From Pseudomonas sp. AB6 (GTDB lineage: Bacteria > Pseudomonadota > Gammaproteobacteria > Pseudomonadales > Pseudomonadaceae), in assembly GCF_034314105.1 (NCBI RefSeq), contig NZ_JAVIWJ010000001.1:560501-624500 (forward strand): a DNA stretch of 64,000 nucleotides, given 5' to 3'. The translations under genes and the position numbers were made by a program. How positions within the stretch are numbered: position 1 is the first letter of the stretch; each line of letters begins with the position of its first letter. Below the pieces are notes generated by a model, which saw only the letters and a list, made by a program, of their open reading frames with translations, was not told the DNA's origin and did no database searches. This document shows positions 1 to 9,420 of this stretch, in pieces.

Positions 1-415
1 ACATGATCAACGTGCTCCACAGCCCGAGAGAAATTGAGACCGGCATTTTCTCTTTGATCAGATCTATTACTTTGGCGTCGCGAAAAAAGCTGTCACCGAA
101 ATCCAGGGCGGCGTAGTGCTTGATCATGATCCATAGCCGTTGCGGCGCGGATTTGTCAAAGCCGTACATGTGCTCGATTTCTTTTATCAGCGCCGGGTCT
201 AGACCTTGGGCGCCGCGATAGCTGGAACCGGCCACCGACACTTCGGCACCACCGCCAGCGATTCGACTCGTGGCGCCGTCAAAGCCTTCGATTTTGGCAA
301 TCATTTGTTCTACTGGACCGCCGGGGGCGGCTTGGATGATGACGAAGTTGATCAACAATATGCCGAACAGCGTGGGGATTATCAGCAGTAAGCGCCGAAA
401 TATATAGGCCAGCAT
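1..415 (-). CDS. yejB: YejB-type ABC transporter permease (N-terminal part, cut by window edge)
   Basis: Inner-membrane permease subunit of a peptide ABC importer of the Yej family, which takes up oligopeptides and, in enterobacteria, microcin C. The first 138 codons are visible, starting MLAYIFRRLLLIIPTLFGIL, which is the usual first membrane helix of YejB, followed by the periplasmic segment containing PGGPVEQ and GLDPALIKEIEHMYGFDK. The ATG at 415-413 lies one base after the TAA of the upstream binding-protein gene, so the two are translated as one operon. The gene continues beyond base 1, where yejE and yejF would be expected. Product assignment is firm at family level; the transported substrate is not shown by the sequence. 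Confidence 0.88.
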   Translation of the reverse strand, partial: MLAYIFRRLLLIIPTLFGILLINFVIIQAAPGGPVEQMIAKIEGFDGATSRIAGGGAEVSVAGSSYRGAQGLDPALIKEIEHMYGFDKSAPQRLWIMIKHYAALDFGDSFFRDAKVIDLIKEKMPVSISLGLWSTLIM

Positions 416-416
416 C

Positions 417-2282
417 TTATTGCTCCACGCTCGCCGGCTTGGCTTGCTCAGGGGTTCGGCCGGGGATGGGCGCGGGAATAGCTTGGGTGGCGTCGGGTTT
501 TACCCACCAGGTCGAAGGTGCCACATTGTACAGTGCAGTGGTTTTCGGATGACCAATATGGTCCCAATAAGCCACGCGCCACGTTTTGATGTGCCAATTG
601 GGAATCACGTAATAACCCCAAAGCAGCGCCCGGTCCAGGGCTCGCGCTTGGGTAACAAGGCTTTGCCGCGAATCGGCGTTGATCAGGCCCTCGACCAAGG
701 TGTCGATGGCCGGGTCTTTGAGCCCCATGAAATTGCGGCTGCCTGGTTTGTCGGCGCTGGATGAATCCCAGTATTCTCGCTGTTCATTGCCTGGGGAACT
801 CGATTGCGGAAAACCGCTCACGATCATATCGAAATCCCGCGAGCGCAGGCGGTTAACGTACTGCGAGACGTCGACCCGACGCAGAACGAAATCAATGCCT
901 AGGTCGCTGAGATTGCGTTTGAACGGCAGCAATACCCGTTCGAACTCAGTCTGTGTCAGTAAGAATTCGATTTGAACCGGCTTGCCTTGGGCGTCAACCA
1001 TCTTGTCGCCGGCGATGCGCCAACCGGCTTCCTGCAATAGCTGGAATGCCTGACGTTGTTGTGGGCGAATCATCCCGCTGCCATCGGTCACCGGCAGCTT
1101 GAATTCATCGGTGAATACCTTGGCCGGGATCTTGCCGCGCAGGGGCTCAAGAATCGCAAGTTCATCGTTAGACGGTAAGCCACGCGAGGCCATCTCGGAG
1201 TTGTCGAAATAGCTTTTGGTGCGGGTGTAGGCGCCATTGAAAAGCTGCTTGTTGGTCCATTCGAAATCCAACAGCAGGCTGAGCGCTTGACGTACCCGAG
1301 GGTCTTGGAAAATAGGGCGCCGCAAGTTGAATACAAAACCCTGCATGCCGGTAGGGTTGCCGTTGGGGATTTCTTCCTTGATCAGCCGACCGGCTTTGAC
1401 CGCAGGAGTGTTGTAGGCCGTGGCCCAGTTCTTCGCGCTGATTTCTAGCCAATAGTCGAATTGTCCAGCCTTAAGCGCTTCCAAGGCGACGGTGTTATCC
1501 CGGTAAGAGTCGAAGGTCATAGTGTCGAAATTATAAAAGCCACTGTTGACTGGAAGGTCTTTGCCCCAGTAGTCCTTGACCCGCTCGTATCGAATCGAGC
1601 GCCCAGCCTCGACATCTGCGACCTTGTACGGCCCGCTGCCCAGCGGAATTTCCAGAGTACCCTTGCTGAAGTCGCGGTGTTCCCACCAGTGTTTGGGTAG
1701 AACCGGTATCTGGCCGAGAATCAATGGCAGCTCACGGTTGTTGGTATGTTTGAACGTGAACAACACGCGCAAAGGGTCTTCGGCAATCACCTGATCGACA
1801 TCCGCGTAATAGCCGCGAAACATTGGCGCACCGCTTTTGATCAAGGTCTGAAAGCTGAAAACGACGTCTTCAGCACGTATTGGGTGGCCGTCGTGGAAAT
1901 GCGCTTGCGGGCGTAGATAGAAGCGTACCCAGCTGTTGTCGGGGGCTTTTTCGATTTTGCTGGCAATCAATCCGTATTCTGTGAACGGTTCGTCCAGACC
2001 TTGACGAGCTAGGGTGTCGTAGATCATGCCGATGCTGTCGGCAGGCACCCCCTTGCTGATAAAAGGATTTAGGCTGTCGAAACCCCCGAATCCTGCCTGA
2101 CGAAACGTGCCGCCCTTGGGTGCGTCTGGGTTGACGTAGTCGAAGTGCTTGAAGTTCGCGGGGTATTTCGGCGCCTCGTTATACAGGGTCACGGCGTGTT
2201 CGGGGGCGGCTTGGGTGATGCAGGCTAACCCCATCAGCACGATGCCACTGGCCTGCAACCGCAGGGAGCGCATGGCAGTCAT
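417..2282 (-). CDS. Extracellular solute-binding protein, family 5 (YejA-like, second copy)
   Basis: Periplasmic peptide-binding protein of the SBP_bac_5 family, 621 residues, partner of the following YejB permease. An N-terminal signal peptide (MTAMRSLRL then a hydrophobic stretch ending ACITQA) is followed by the YejA-like start with the DYVNPDAPKGGTFRQ block near residue 55. The start at 2282 is chosen because its ATG overlaps the TGA of the upstream gene (ATGA), a typical coupled arrangement; an in-frame start at 2396 would run far into that gene and lacks a signal peptide at its end. It is a diverged paralogue of the preceding gene: both share the VNP-APKGGT, GSGPY and EFxxxFDYW/FDIYIE-type blocks. 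Two tandem binding proteins feeding one permease suggest different peptide specificities (inference). Confidence 0.88.
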   Translation of the reverse strand: MTAMRSLRLQASGIVLMGLACITQAAPEHAVTLYNEAPKYPANFKHFDYVNPDAPKGGTFRQAGFGGFDSLNPFISKGVPADSIGMIYDTLARQGLDEPFTEYGLIASKIEKAPDNSWVRFYLRPQAHFHDGHPIRAEDVVFSFQTLIKSGAPMFRGYYADVDQVIAEDPLRVLFTFKHTNNRELPLILGQIPVLPKHWWEHRDFSKGTLEIPLGSGPYKVADVEAGRSIRYERVKDYWGKDLPVNSGFYNFDTMTFDSYRDNTVALEALKAGQFDYWLEISAKNWATAYNTPAVKAGRLIKEEIPNGNPTGMQGFVFNLRRPIFQDPRVRQALSLLLDFEWTNKQLFNGAYTRTKSYFDNSEMASRGLPSNDELAILEPLRGKIPAKVFTDEFKLPVTDGSGMIRPQQRQAFQLLQEAGWRIAGDKMVDAQGKPVQIEFLLTQTEFERVLLPFKRNLSDLGIDFVLRRVDVSQYVNRLRSRDFDMIVSGFPQSSSPGNEQREYWDSSSADKPGSRNFMGLKDPAIDTLVEGLINADSRQSLVTQARALDRALLWGYYVIPNWHIKTWRVAYWDHIGHPKTTALYNVAPSTWWVKPDATQAIPAPIPGRTPEQAKPASVEQ

Positions 2283-4117
2283 TGAATCTTCTCCGAAGGC
2301 TTTAGCCACCACGCGCGCAAACCCAGAGTATAGGGCGGGGTGGTGACCATGACGAACCGGTTGCGGTACGCCAGGCGATGATAATCGAGGTACCAATTAG
2401 GGATACTGTAATACTGCCAGAGCAAAACCCGATCCAGCGCACGTGTGGCGGCAAGTTGTTGTTCGTGGGTTTGTGCAGTGATTAGGTGATTTAGAAAGCT
2501 GTCAACCACCGGGCTGGAAACGCCCGCGTAGTTCTTGCTGCCCTGGGTCGTCGCCTGACTGGAATGGAAATACTGCCACTGCTCTAGGCCTGGACTCAGG
2601 CTCTGATTGAGAGTCATGGAAATCATGTCGAAGTCGAATTGGTCCAGGCGTTGTTTATACTGGGCAGGATCTACCGTGCGCAGGCGGGCTTCTATACCTA
2701 TGCGTGACAGATCTTCAACGTAGGGTTGCAAGATACGTTCTAGGTTTGGATTCACCAGCAGTATTTCGAAGCGCAACGGCTGTCCGTTGCGGTTCAGCAG
2801 GCGTTGGTTAGACAGCGTCCAGCCCGCTTCGGCCAATAGACCAAGAACCCGGCGTAAGGTTTCTCTGGGAATTGCGCCGCCGTCAGTCCTGGATACGCTG
2901 AATGGCTCGGTAAACAGCTTGGGTGGCAGCTGGTTGCGCCACGGCGCCAACATTAGCCATTCGCGCCCCTCAGGCAGGCCACTGGCAGTGAATTCGCTGT
3001 TGGGGTAGTAGCTTAATGAGTGCGTATAGGCGTCGCTGAACAGCGTTCGGTTAGTCCACTCAAAATTGAACATTAGGCTGAGTGCTTCTCGAATTTTTAC
3101 GTCTACAAAGTTGCTACGCCGCGTGTTCATGAACAGCACTTGGCTTTGTGTCGCGATCTTGTGACGAATCTGCGCTTTAATCACATCGCCGCGTGCCATC
3201 GCTGGGAAGTTGTAGCCCGAAGCCCAGTTCTTGGCTTGATGCTCAATGTAGATATCAAATTCATTGGCTTTAAACGCTTCGAACGCGACGTCGCTATCGC
3301 GGTAGAACTCAACCTCCACGCGATTGAAGTTGTACTTGCCGCGGTTGACGGGCAAGTCCTTGCCCCACCACTCCTTGACTCGCTCGAAGACCAAGCGCCT
3401 GCCGGGCTGCACCTGGGTAATTCGATAAGGACCACTGCCCACAGGAGGTTCGAACGTAGTGGCCTTGAAGTCTCGGTTTTTCCAATAGTGTTGAGGCAGC
3501 ACAGGCAGTTCGCCCAGACGCAAAATCAACAGCGGATTGCCGAAGCGCTTGAACACAAAGCGAATCCGGTGTCTGCCAAGGATGTCTACCCGTGCCACTT
3601 CCTGCAGGCTGGTGCGGTATTGCGGGTGGCCTTCTTTGAGCAATATCCGATAGGAGAATGCGACGTCGTAAGCGGTGATTGGCTTGCCATCGTTAAACCG
3701 GGCCTGCGGGCGGAGGTTAAAAACTACCCAGCTGCGGTCTTCGCTGTACTCAACCGTTTGCGCGATTAAACCGTAGCTGGAGGTTGGTTCATCGCCGGAA
3801 GGGTCATATTGGCCGGTGCCGACCATCAGTGGTTCGTTGAGTTCGTTGACGCCGTATTGCAGTAGATTCGGCGTCGAAACCGGGCTGCTACCCTTGAAGG
3901 TGTAAGGGTTAAGCGTATCGAACGTGCCAAACGCCATGAGCCGCAAGGTGCCACCTTTTGGCGCCTCGGGATTGACCCAGTCGAAGTGAGTAAAACTAGC
4001 TGGGTACTTGAGTACACCGAACTGCGCATAGCCATGGCTTTCGCTGATGGTTGCGGCTACGGGAAAACTCGACACCAGGCTGACAAATAACAGGAGGAAA
4101 CGTATCAAGTCTGGCAT
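2279..4117 (-). CDS. yejA: Extracellular solute-binding protein, family 5 (YejA-like, first copy)
   Basis: Periplasmic oligopeptide-binding protein, 612 residues, first gene of the visible Yej operon. A signal peptide (MPDLIRFLLLFVSLVSSFPVAA) precedes the mature chain, which contains HFDWVNPEAPKGGTLRL, the GSGPYRITQVQPGR block and the FDFDMISMTLNQSLSPGLEQ region typical of YejA-type proteins near the C-terminus. The last four bases overlap the start of the second binding-protein gene. There is an 88-base gap between its start and mltD. The family delivers peptides to YejBEF; the actual ligand cannot be read from the sequence. Confidence 0.88.
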   Translation of the reverse strand: MPDLIRFLLLFVSLVSSFPVAATISESHGYAQFGVLKYPASFTHFDWVNPEAPKGGTLRLMAFGTFDTLNPYTFKGSSPVSTPNLLQYGVNELNEPLMVGTGQYDPSGDEPTSSYGLIAQTVEYSEDRSWVVFNLRPQARFNDGKPITAYDVAFSYRILLKEGHPQYRTSLQEVARVDILGRHRIRFVFKRFGNPLLILRLGELPVLPQHYWKNRDFKATTFEPPVGSGPYRITQVQPGRRLVFERVKEWWGKDLPVNRGKYNFNRVEVEFYRDSDVAFEAFKANEFDIYIEHQAKNWASGYNFPAMARGDVIKAQIRHKIATQSQVLFMNTRRSNFVDVKIREALSLMFNFEWTNRTLFSDAYTHSLSYYPNSEFTASGLPEGREWLMLAPWRNQLPPKLFTEPFSVSRTDGGAIPRETLRRVLGLLAEAGWTLSNQRLLNRNGQPLRFEILLVNPNLERILQPYVEDLSRIGIEARLRTVDPAQYKQRLDQFDFDMISMTLNQSLSPGLEQWQYFHSSQATTQGSKNYAGVSSPVVDSFLNHLITAQTHEQQLAATRALDRVLLWQYYSIPNWYLDYHRLAYRNRFVMVTTPPYTLGLRAWWLKPSEKIQ

Positions 4118-4205
4118 CCGACTTAGGCAGCTTAGACTGCTGGGTCGGTACAGTAACAGCTTGTATCGGCTGGAAAAAGACGTGAGCCTGTTCGGCAGGT
4201 CGAAC

Positions 4206-5801
4206 TCAATCGTTTCTAAACACCGTCAAGGTCTCGCCAGGCTTCAACGCCATACCGCTGCGTGGATTCCAGCGTTTGAGGTGCTGCATTTCAACGTTGA
4301 AACGCTTGGCCACCAAGTACATCGAGTCGCCTTTTCGGATCGTGTATTGGGTAGTCGATTTTCTGCTGGTTTTGGATTTTGCACTGGCGACAGAGGTTGA
4401 TCGGGTTTTGGTTTTTTTGCCAACACCTTGCATGACCAGCATCTGCCCGATTTTCAAATGCTGGCCGGAGAGGCCGTTCCAGTGCTGCAACTCTTTGACT
4501 TCGACCTTATGCGCTTTAGCGATGGTCGCCAAACTGTCGCCTTTTTTAACCTGGTAGCTGCGGTTCGTAGATGAGGCGTCACGGCTGGCTATTTCCTTGA
4601 ACGCAGGTCCTGCGGGGGGCATGCCGGGGATAGTTGGAATGCTTAACGTTTGGCCCGCGTGTACACCTTTTGAGGACAGTTTATTCACGTCCCTAATGGT
4701 GTTGACCGACACCCGATAGCGGCTAGCCAAGCTTGCCAACGTATCGCCACGGCGCACCTTATATTGCTGCCAGTCCACCAACTCCTGCGGTTTCATATTC
4801 GACAAGCTGGCGGTCAATAACTGCGCCTTGGCCGTTGGCACCAGCAGTTGCTGGGGGCCGTCGATGGTCATGCGCTTTTTGAAGGCAGGGTTGAGCTGGA
4901 ATAGTTCGTCTTCGTCGATATCGGCCATCGCGGCCACTTTTGACAAGTCCATCGTCCGATTAAGCTCGACGACCTTAAAATACGGCACGTTAGCAATTGG
5001 ATTCAGATTGACGCCATAGGCTTCTGGCGCCATGACTACTTGCGAAAGTGCTAAGAACTTAGGCACGTAATCCTGGGTTTCCTGCGGCAATGACAGGTTC
5101 CAGTAGTCAGTGGGCAAGCCGAGCTTCTGGTTGCGCTCAATTGCGCGGCTGACTGTGCCTTCGCCAGCGTTGTACGCTGCCAAGGCTAGCAGCCAGTCGC
5201 CGTTGAACATGTCATGCAGACGCGTCAGGTAGTCCAGTGCCGCGATAGTTGACGCCGTGATGTCGCGGCGACCGTCATAAAAGCTCGTCTGACGCAAATT
5301 GAAGTAACGTCCGGTGGAAGGAATGAATTGCCACAAACCAACAGCATCGCTGCGCGAATACGCCATGGGGTTGTACGCGCTTTCAATCACCGGGAGCAGT
5401 GCTAATTCAAGTGGCATGTTGCGTTCTGCGAGGCGCTCTACGATGTAATGCATATAGAGACTGCCACGCTCGCCCGCCGCTTCCAAAAACGCCGGATTGT
5501 TAGCAAACCAGAGACGTTGTTGGTCTATGCGCGGGTTTTGGCCGTTGCCTTCTTGCAGTTGGAACCCCTGACGCATTCGCTCCCAAACATCCTGTGGCGC
5601 AAGCGGCGTCGGTTTTTCACTTAGGAAAATCGGTTTTTGCTTGAATTCTGTCGCCAGGCTAGCTGCTCGATGGCTGCTGACGGGCTGAATACTGCTCGTG
5701 GTCTGGCAGCCCGCCAGTGTGGCACTCAGGACTACAGCTATAGCCTGGGCTAACCGAGTCAATGCGTCTGAATTGATGGTTGTGCGTATGGATGACGACA
5801 T
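4206..5801 (-). CDS. mltD: Membrane-bound lytic murein transglycosylase D
   Basis: Outer-membrane lipoprotein that cleaves the glycan strands of peptidoglycan to 1,6-anhydromuramic acid products. The 531-residue chain has a lipobox LAGC with Cys32, a family-1 SLT domain with catalytic Glu140 in the motif PVIESAYNPMAYS followed by GLWQFIPSTG and ALAAYNAGEGTV, and three C-terminal LysM repeats at about 346-389, 415-457 and 485-528 that bind peptidoglycan. Three LysM repeats and a basic Ser/Thr/Lys-rich linker (about 460-484) between the last two are visible. It lies downstream of gloB on the same strand, about 100 bases apart, the usual Pseudomonas neighbourhood. Confidence 0.95.
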   Translation of the reverse strand: MSSSIRTTINSDALTRLAQAIAVVLSATLAGCQTTSSIQPVSSHRAASLATEFKQKPIFLSEKPTPLAPQDVWERMRQGFQLQEGNGQNPRIDQQRLWFANNPAFLEAAGERGSLYMHYIVERLAERNMPLELALLPVIESAYNPMAYSRSDAVGLWQFIPSTGRYFNLRQTSFYDGRRDITASTIAALDYLTRLHDMFNGDWLLALAAYNAGEGTVSRAIERNQKLGLPTDYWNLSLPQETQDYVPKFLALSQVVMAPEAYGVNLNPIANVPYFKVVELNRTMDLSKVAAMADIDEDELFQLNPAFKKRMTIDGPQQLLVPTAKAQLLTASLSNMKPQELVDWQQYKVRRGDTLASLASRYRVSVNTIRDVNKLSSKGVHAGQTLSIPTIPGMPPAGPAFKEIASRDASSTNRSYQVKKGDSLATIAKAHKVEVKELQHWNGLSGQHLKIGQMLVMQGVGKKTKTRSTSVASAKSKTSRKSTTQYTIRKGDSMYLVAKRFNVEMQHLKRWNPRSGMALKPGETLTVFRND

Positions 5802-5900
5802 TGGCTGGGGGGGTGTTCCAAGCGAAAATGTCGGGCGATTCTAGGAACCGCTTGGCCAATGGTCAACCTTTCAGAATTTTTGTACCGATAAAGGTCGCAA

Positions 5901-6680
5901 TTAGAACTTATCTTTCCACGCGCGCAGGCTAGCAAAAATAGCTGTGGACGACCGATTGTCGGTGCCGGTCCGTTCGTCTGCTTTTTCTTTGACAGCGATT
6001 TCGTGGGTTCGAATAAACGGGTTGGTGCGTCGTTCCAACGCTAGATTGGAGGGCAAGCTGATGCGATTTTCACTGCGCCAGTGACTGACTTGAATGAAGC
6101 GTTCAGCGATATCGAGGTTGGCTGGCTCTACTGCTTGAGCGAAGCGAAGGTTACTGAGCGTATATTCGTGTGTGCAGTAAATTAGGGTGCTATCGGGTAG
6201 CCCTGCGAGGCGACTGAGCGAATCATGCATTTGCGCTGGCGTCCCCTCGAACAGGCGGCCACATCCCGCAGCGAATAAGGTATCGCCGCAGAACAATAGG
6301 GGGGCCTGCGGATCGTCATGGTAGAAGGCTATGTGGCCCAAAGTATGACCAGGTACTGCAAAGACGTCGAAACCCAGACCGAGAACGGTAATCGAATCGT
6401 TATCGTTGAGCGCGATGTCTCGCGCCGGGATTTTCTCCGCTGCAGGGCCGAGCACTCGGGCGCCGGTGACGGTTTTTAGCTGTTCGACCCCGCCTACATG
6501 GTCATCGTGGTGATGGGTGACCAGGATGTCGCTGAGCTGCCAGTCAGGGTGCTGTTTCAACCATGCTAAAACCGGTTCGGCATCGCCGGGATCGACCACG
6601 GCGCAGCGTTTGCTGGAAGCGTCTTGTAACAACCAAATATAGTTGTCAGTAAAAGCGGGTAGGGCATCAATTTGTATCAT
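5901..6680 (-). CDS. gloB: Hydroxyacylglutathione hydrolase (glyoxalase II)
   Basis: Cytosolic metallo-beta-lactamase-fold enzyme that hydrolyses S-D-lactoylglutathione to D-lactate and glutathione, the second step of methylglyoxal detoxification. The 259-residue protein has the metal-binding motif THHHDDH at residues 55-61, the GHTLGH motif, the [19 protein letters not shown] block carrying the bridging aspartate, and YCTHEYT, all in family order. The C-terminal part has the substrate-binding segment of true GloB proteins, with ERRTNPFIR. Length and motifs fit a full enzyme. It is divergent from the methyltransferase gene at 6763 with an 82-base shared upstream region. Confidence 0.95.
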   Translation of the reverse strand: MIQIDALPAFTDNYIWLLQDASSKRCAVVDPGDAEPVLAWLKQHPDWQLSDILVTHHHDDHVGGVEQLKTVTGARVLGPAAEKIPARDIALNDNDSITVLGLGFDVFAVPGHTLGHIAFYHDDPQAPLLFCGDTLFAAGCGRLFEGTPAQMHDSLSRLAGLPDSTLIYCTHEYTLSNLRFAQAVEPANLDIAERFIQVSHWRSENRISLPSNLALERRTNPFIRTHEIAVKEKADERTGTDNRSSTAIFASLRAWKDKF

Positions 6681-6762
6681 GGCTCAGTTCGCTAAGCAGG
6701 AAACAATGGTGCATCTTAGGGTTTGTTGAGGCGCTAAGCGAGCGCCCACTTGGAGATCACAG

Positions 6763-7521
6763 ATGACTGATGAAGCTTTCGCCCAGGCTGATCCTGAATG
6801 GCTTGCTTTGATCAGCTCGGCCCGCGAATGGTTGTCTGAGCCGCTAGGGCAATTGTTGCTGGAGGAAGAGCGGAGGGTTCTCGAAGATGAGTTGGGCCGT
6901 TACTTTGGGGGCTACCTGGTCCATTACGGACCTTCCGCCGACGCGCCGCCGCAAGCCAAACAGGTTCAGCGTAACGTGCGCCTTGGCGCGCCGTTGCCCG
7001 GTGTTGAAATTGTCTGTGAAGAGCAAGCCTGGCCGCTTAGTGAGCATGCGGCTGACGTTGTGGTTTTGCAGCATGGCCTGGATTTCTGCCTATCGCCTCA
7101 TGGCTTGTTACGTGAAGCAGCGGCGAGTGTTCGCCCCGGCGGCCATTTACTTATCATAGGAATCAACCCATGGAGTGCCTGGGGACTGCGACATTTTTTT
7201 GCCCATGACGCGCTACGCAAAGCCCGTTGTATTTCTCCTTCACGGGTCGCGGACTGGTTGAACCTGCTGGGCTTCGCGCTGGAGAAACGACGCTTCGGGT
7301 GCTATCGTCCGCCGCTTGCATCGACCGCTTGGCAAGCGCGACTGGCCGGGCTTGAGCGCCTCGGCGATAGTTGGCAAAGTCCGGGGGGCGGCTTCTACCT
7401 ATTGGTGGCACGCAAAATAGTGGTTGGCCTGCGCCCAGTACGCCAAGTCCAGCGCCAGCCCATGGGCAAGCTCCTGCTATTGCCGATGGCAAAGGTCAAT
7501 CGACGCAATTCGCAACCCTAA
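6763..7521 (+). CDS. SAM-dependent methyltransferase, type 11 family
   Basis: Predicted cytosolic class I methyltransferase, 252 residues, of the protein that commonly sits between gloB and rnhA in Pseudomonas. The recognisable part is the post-motif region: ADVVVLQHGLDFCLSPHGLLREAA followed by VRPGGHLLIIGINPWSAWGLR, as in Methyltransf_11 proteins. The usual glycine-rich motif I is not evident in the N-terminal half, so SAM binding is inferred from family membership rather than from a seen GxGxG. The ATG at 6763 is preceded by GGAGATCACAG, giving a good ribosome-binding site. The gene ends 24 bases before rnhA and is probably co-transcribed with it. The substrate is unknown. Confidence 0.75.
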   Translation: MTDEAFAQADPEWLALISSAREWLSEPLGQLLLEEERRVLEDELGRYFGGYLVHYGPSADAPPQAKQVQRNVRLGAPLPGVEIVCEEQAWPLSEHAADVVVLQHGLDFCLSPHGLLREAAASVRPGGHLLIIGINPWSAWGLRHFFAHDALRKARCISPSRVADWLNLLGFALEKRRFGCYRPPLASTAWQARLAGLERLGDSWQSPGGGFYLLVARKIVVGLRPVRQVQRQPMGKLLLLPMAKVNRRNSQP

Positions 7522-7545
7522 AAGCCTGATGGCCATATTTTTAAG

Positions 7546-8025
7546 ATGGGAAGTTTGATGGAACAGGTTGTCGCGAACGAACGCGTTGAAATTTTTACCG
7601 ATGGCGCCTGCAAGGGTAACCCTGGTCCCGGTGGCTGGGGAGCGCTATTGGTGTGCAAAGGCGTGGAAAAAGAGCTTTGGGGTGGCGAAGCCAATACCAC
7701 CAACAATCGCATGGAATTAACGGCGGCCATCCGTGGACTGGAAGAGCTTAAGCGTCAGTGTGACGTGCTGGTGGTGACCGACTCCGAGTACGTCATGAAG
7801 GGCATGAAGGAGTGGCTGGTTAACTGGAAAAAGCGCGGCTGGAAAACGGCAGCCAAGCAGCCAGTAAAAAATGCTGATTTGTGGCAATTGTTAGATGAAC
7901 AAGTCAATCGCCATACCGTGACCTGGAAATGGGTACGCGGTCATACCGGGCATGACGGCAATGAGCGCGCAGACCAATTGGCAAATCGTGGGGTTGATGA
8001 GATCAGAGGAGTGAAGCAGGGCTAA
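7546..8025 (+). CDS. rnhA: Ribonuclease HI
   Basis: Cytosolic endonuclease that degrades the RNA strand of RNA-DNA hybrids, removing primers and R-loops. With the start at 7546 (159 residues) all four metal-binding acidic residues are present: Asp19 in [17 protein letters not shown], Glu57 in NNRMELTAA, Asp79 in VTDSEYV and Asp143 in GNERADQLA. His133 of RGHTGH is also present. A second in-frame ATG at 7558 would give a 155-residue protein closer to the usual length, and the start is therefore uncertain by four codons. In many pseudomonads rnhA is directly followed by dnaQ; here another gene lies between them. Confidence 0.95.
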   Translation: MGSLMEQVVANERVEIFTDGACKGNPGPGGWGALLVCKGVEKELWGGEANTTNNRMELTAAIRGLEELKRQCDVLVVTDSEYVMKGMKEWLVNWKKRGWKTAAKQPVKNADLWQLLDEQVNRHTVTWKWVRGHTGHDGNERADQLANRGVDEIRGVKQG

Positions 8026-8288
8026 GGGCTTTCGGGCGCTAGTAGCACTTATTGTATAAATCCGGCGTCGCTCGGGGGATTTCGCGCGGGGCTCCCATGT
8101 CCCGTTCCCCCGCAGGATAGAATTCATCGCGAAGCTCCATGCCCCTCCCTAATCTCCCCACATTCAAAGCCTAAAGTTCCGTCTATTCCCATCAACAGCA
8201 GGCATTGCGACTATTGATACGCGTCAATGGCCCCTATTGCCTGGGCTGGATAGAGTCTTCACCCATAGCTCACGCCATGAGGTGTCAA

Positions 8289-9302
8289 ATGCAACACTCG
8301 ATTCGTCCCGAATCCAAAGACACCGCCGGAACAGTCGAATCCCAAGACCGTTTCGTCGGTCAACTTACTGCCCACCAAGTACTGATACGGATTGAATCCA
8401 TCGGCATCAGCCCCTATGACGCCTTATGGCGCCTGAACCCGATTGCAGCTCAAACGCAATTGCCCCAAGGGCTAGGGAAAGAAATTGCGGGCATTGTAAT
8501 CGCGGTTGGCAATGAGGTTACTGACGTGTCTCGCGGTGACAAAGTTGCGACCTATTCCTGCGAAGGAGATTACACAGATACCTTGAGCGGCAAGTACCTG
8601 GCATTGCCACGTTCGGCACTAACGGTCTACCCCGATGTATTGACCGCGGCCCAAGCCAGTGTTCATTACACATCATTGCTACTGGCGTATTTTGCTTACA
8701 TCGACTTGGCCAAGGTCAGCTCGGGGCAGACTGTACTGATCACCGACGCAAGCCAGTGCGCTGGTCCTGCTTTTTTGCAATTGGGTAAAGCGCTTGGCCT
8801 GAACGTTATTGCGGCCGCCAAGAACAGCGTCGACAAGCAGCGCTTACTCGACCTGGGCGCGAAGATAGTCGTGTTGACGCAAGAGCATGATTTGATTCAT
8901 CGGGTGAACAAATTGACAGGTGGTAAAGGGGTCGATGCCATATTCGACGGTTTGGGCGGTTCACAGATGAATCTGTTGGTGGATGCCCTTGCTCCACGGG
9001 GTAGCGTGGTCCTTTATGGTCTGAAAAGTGGCAATCAGACTCCGTTCCCGGCTCAAGAGGCATTCCAAAAGAACATCAAGTTTTTCGTACATTGCCTGAG
9101 TAACTTCACTGGCAAAGCCGAATTGGGCGTTGAGCCCAATCACGACGCGGTGTGTAAGGCGTTAGACGTCATCAACAAGCTTACGGCGCAAGGCCTGTTA
9201 ACGTCGCAAGTCGATAAAGTATTTCCGCTGGAGAAAGCCCTGTCAGCACAGCGCTACATGGAGGAGTTTGAGGTCATCGGCAGGGTGGTGTTGAGGCCGT
9301 GA
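8289..9302 (+). CDS. Zinc-binding-dehydrogenase-like / quinone oxidoreductase-like protein (MDR superfamily)
   Basis: Medium-chain dehydrogenase/reductase of the quinone oxidoreductase type, probably NADPH-dependent. Visible blocks are the GroES-like part (LIRIESIGISPYDALWRLNP, GKEIAGIVIAVGNEV, GDKVATYS) and the nucleotide-binding part with VLITDASQCAGPAFLQLGKALG, KRLLDLGA-like KQRLLDLGAKIVV, and GGKGVDAIFDGLGG. No zinc-site cysteine/histidine set is seen, which fits the non-zinc members. Starts at TTG 8205 and ATG 8277 are also in frame; ATG 8289 is preferred because the family normally begins just before this point, but none has a strong ribosome-binding site. The N-terminus lacks the usual first beta-strand consensus. 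The gene separates rnhA from dnaQ, so it is probably a later insertion. Substrate unknown. Confidence 0.7.
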   Translation: MQHSIRPESKDTAGTVESQDRFVGQLTAHQVLIRIESIGISPYDALWRLNPIAAQTQLPQGLGKEIAGIVIAVGNEVTDVSRGDKVATYSCEGDYTDTLSGKYLALPRSALTVYPDVLTAAQASVHYTSLLLAYFAYIDLAKVSSGQTVLITDASQCAGPAFLQLGKALGLNVIAAAKNSVDKQRLLDLGAKIVVLTQEHDLIHRVNKLTGGKGVDAIFDGLGGSQMNLLVDALAPRGSVVLYGLKSGNQTPFPAQEAFQKNIKFFVHCLSNFTGKAELGVEPNHDAVCKALDVINKLTAQGLLTSQVDKVFPLEKALSAQRYMEEFEVIGRVVLRP

Positions 9303-9420
9303 TGTTCAAGTGTTGAATTCTGCGTCACCCCTGGGTCGCCATGCGACCGCTATTTGGCGCGGCGGTGTGTGCTAAAATTCTGCCCCTGTGCGGTGTTGAA
9401 GCGTTGAGAATTCACAATTT

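Noticed and set aside
3140..3769. 209-codon open frame on the plus strand
   Set aside because: It is antisense to the well-supported binding-protein gene, lacks a ribosome-binding site and shows no domain.
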